From Lutjanus erythropterus (lineage: Eukaryota > Chordata > Actinopteri > Lutjaniformes > Lutjanidae), in NCBI GenBank assembly GCA_020091685.1, contig CM034601.1:6842429-6906428 (forward strand): DNA of 64,000 nucleotides, written 5' to 3'. Below, piece by piece: positions 62,450-64,000 of this stretch. The notes beneath the pieces were generated by a model. The model had not been told where the DNA came from. It did no database searches and was given only the letters and a program-made list of their open reading frames with translations. Positions within the stretch are counted from its first letter, which is position 1, and each line of letters opens with the position of its first letter. The position numbers and the translations under genes were made by a program.

Positions 62450-62557
62450 TACAAAGGCACAAAGTTGTCTTTAATCCTTGTCAAAGTTATTTCCTTCACT
62501 TCCTTTGTTTTGTTGCTTTTCCATGTTTTACAAGATCAGTAGTCTGGGCGTCTTCTC
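62450..62557 (-). other. Possible terminal exon of the upstream neighbour (pibf1 by synteny)
   Basis: On the minus strand TAATGTCTCACAG/GAGAAGACGC gives an acceptor at 62557. ATTAAA lies at 62475-62470 and a strongly GT/T-rich run follows (GTGTCTGTCTTTGTCTC). All three frames stop early: one gives GEKTPRLLIL, one ends RRRPDY, and one runs EDAQTTDLVKHGKATKQRK. The pyrimidine tract is weak. KLF5's known upstream neighbour in the same orientation is PIBF1, whose C-terminus is lysine-rich, but there is no convincing residue match. Confidence 0.22.
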
Positions 62558-62599
62558 CTGTGAGACATTACATTAAAAATACATTAGGGGGCAGAATTT

Positions 62600-63870
62600 T
62601 CACTTACGGTCATGTGAAATAAACACTGTTATTTAAAAGTGACACATCCAGCTGTGTAATTTTCTTGGCATTTCAGTTGCCTGGCTCCACCCAGATGAAA
62701 CAGGATAAACTTCTGCCCTTCATTGTTTGTAAAACAATGCACATGCTTATTTATTTTACAGACAGGAATGTATAGTAGTCCTCAAAAAAAGCATTTCTAT
62801 TATTGCTTTGCAAAGAGACACCACACCCATACCTGGGAAATGAAGATAGTGTCCTTGCACAAATACAGTTTGAGATAGGAGTGATGAGACTGTTTTAAAC
62901 AGCTGCAAGCGTCAAATACTGATGCAATGCACTTTCTTTTGTCAGCGGTGACAGATGACACTAATTTTGGCGCTCGCTTTATTCATCTGTCCCTGCCGTC
63001 TTTATCTTTAGCACAAGCTTATGAGGAATGCCTCAGTCTTTATGATCTGGAGGATCACTGTATTTGGAGGCACAGATGCAGCGGGGACACGGTCACAGAG
63101 AAACTCGTCGTTTTGTCCTATTACTTATTTAGCAAAATCTCCTAAATATCAACGGATTTTCATAATGTTGGTGTAAGGTCCGGATTTATACCACTCATTA
63201 ATGAAATGAACTATCATAAATCCTAAATGATCACAAAATAGTTGTCTTTTATGCCCAGGATTTTTCTGTGACCAACTATTTTTTGTTTATATAATAGGTC
63301 AGAGAGGCAACAGTATAATCATAAATGTGACACAATGCAAGGCAGGACAGAATTTATGTAATAGTTTCTTTGCCTCACCCCATTTTCCTTGTTTCCTTTT
63401 ATCCAACTCACTCCACCTTCACCCTTGAACCCTACGAATGAACCAAAGCAGAGCAGCCGCCGGTGTTACTGTTACTTAATCGAACAGCTGATCAGGAAAA
63501 GATTAATTGCCAACCACCCTGATGACTGATCGATCAAACATTTTCCAGTCGGAGATGTCGAGCATCTACTAGCTTCATCTTCTGAAGTATGAGAGTTTGC
63601 TGCCCGGCCAGAGTCTTTGAGCTTCGGACTGCCATCTGGACTAAAGAAGCAAATCAAAGACGTCACCTTAGGATGTCTTAGGATGTGATTAACAAGGAAA
63701 TTGTGATTAAAACTTTCCACCATTTGCTGCATTTTCTTTTGTGCTCAGTACTGACACTAAAACACTGAGGTCAGCTCTTCTGCTGCTGGAGCAGACAACA
63801 GGAATGAATCAGCTGTTACGTTTCCCAGATACTGTCTGATACTGTCTTTCCCATGTAGGTCTTCCCTGTA

Positions 63871-63902
<32 letters not shown>

Positions 63903-64000
63903 GCACCATATGTTCTGTGGTATCTTTATTTTCTGTGTGTTTATGTATGTTGTATGTGATTGTGTCTGCTGTATCATATTGTATGTTTTGTGTTGGACCC
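62600..64000. other. Right-end region without recognised genes
   Basis: No exon can be assigned. A T-rich acceptor (TTTGCTTCTTTAG) on the minus strand near 63642 precedes a 150-nt stretch open in two frames, but neither translation shows a known domain. The ATT repeat lies at 63872-63902. Confidence 0.4.
63872..63902. repeat. ATT trinucleotide microsatellite
   Basis: About ten ATT units. Confidence 0.9.

Noticed and set aside
62558-62606. GTAAGT donor 50 bp upstream of the possible acceptor at 62557
   Set aside because: A 50-bp intron is shorter than normal for fish, and the sequence before it does not look coding. Likely coincidence.
63490-63642. Possible minus-strand exon after the acceptor TTTGCTTCTTTAG
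   Set aside because: Two frames stay open, but neither the SPDGSPKLKDSGRAANS nor the QMAVRSSKTLAGQQTL reading resembles PIBF1 or another family I know, and no good donor follows.

Overview
The window reads as genomic DNA from a ray-finned fish, probably a percomorph teleost. It is AT-rich, full of CA/GT microsatellites, and littered with short non-autonomous DNA transposons of types common in teleosts. One gene is certain: a complete, intact four-exon Kruppel-like factor 5 (klf5) on the minus strand. Its coding exons lie at 60401-60210, 40827-39867, 38183-38124 and 25998-25820. Joined, they give a 463-residue protein with the KLF5 N-terminal block, a proline/serine phosphodegron-like segment, a PPPY motif and three C2H2 zinc fingers ending in HQN. 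All splice sites are GT-AG and the phases are 0, 1 and 1.

Layout, left to right. 1-8390: gene-poor DNA ending in a good plus-strand poly(A) signal. From the known vertebrate order PIBF1-KLF5-KLF12 (KLF5 and KLF12 convergent) I infer, without coding proof, that this is the 3' UTR or 3' flank of klf12. 8391-22870: space between the two 3' ends, with transposon debris and several CTCF-like motifs. 22870-25819: klf5 3' UTR. 25820-60401: klf5 coding exons split by introns of 12.1, 1.7 and 19.4 kb. These introns hold repeats plus several stretches of non-repetitive, GC-richer DNA that may be regulatory. 60402-60720: 5' UTR and a TATA-less candidate promoter with two CCAAT boxes 30 bp apart. 60720-64000: a long CA repeat, a composite MITE block, and a possible minus-strand terminal exon that could belong to the next gene (pibf1 by synteny).

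KLF5 is a nuclear zinc-finger activator of GC/CACCC boxes. Very long introns around a small coding sequence fit a developmental regulator with embedded enhancers, but that is inference. I found no operon-like system, CRISPR array, rRNA or functional tRNA gene, and no retrovirus-like element. The mobile DNA is MITEs (TTAA-flanked palindromes and hAT-like), one tRNA-derived SINE and LINE reverse-transcriptase scraps. I see no evidence of an undescribed biological system. The most useful leads are the convergent CTCF-like motifs between the two gene ends, a match to the miR-145 seed in the 3' UTR, the coding poly-Q tract, and a hairpin-forming hAT MITE with a perfect 8-bp duplication.
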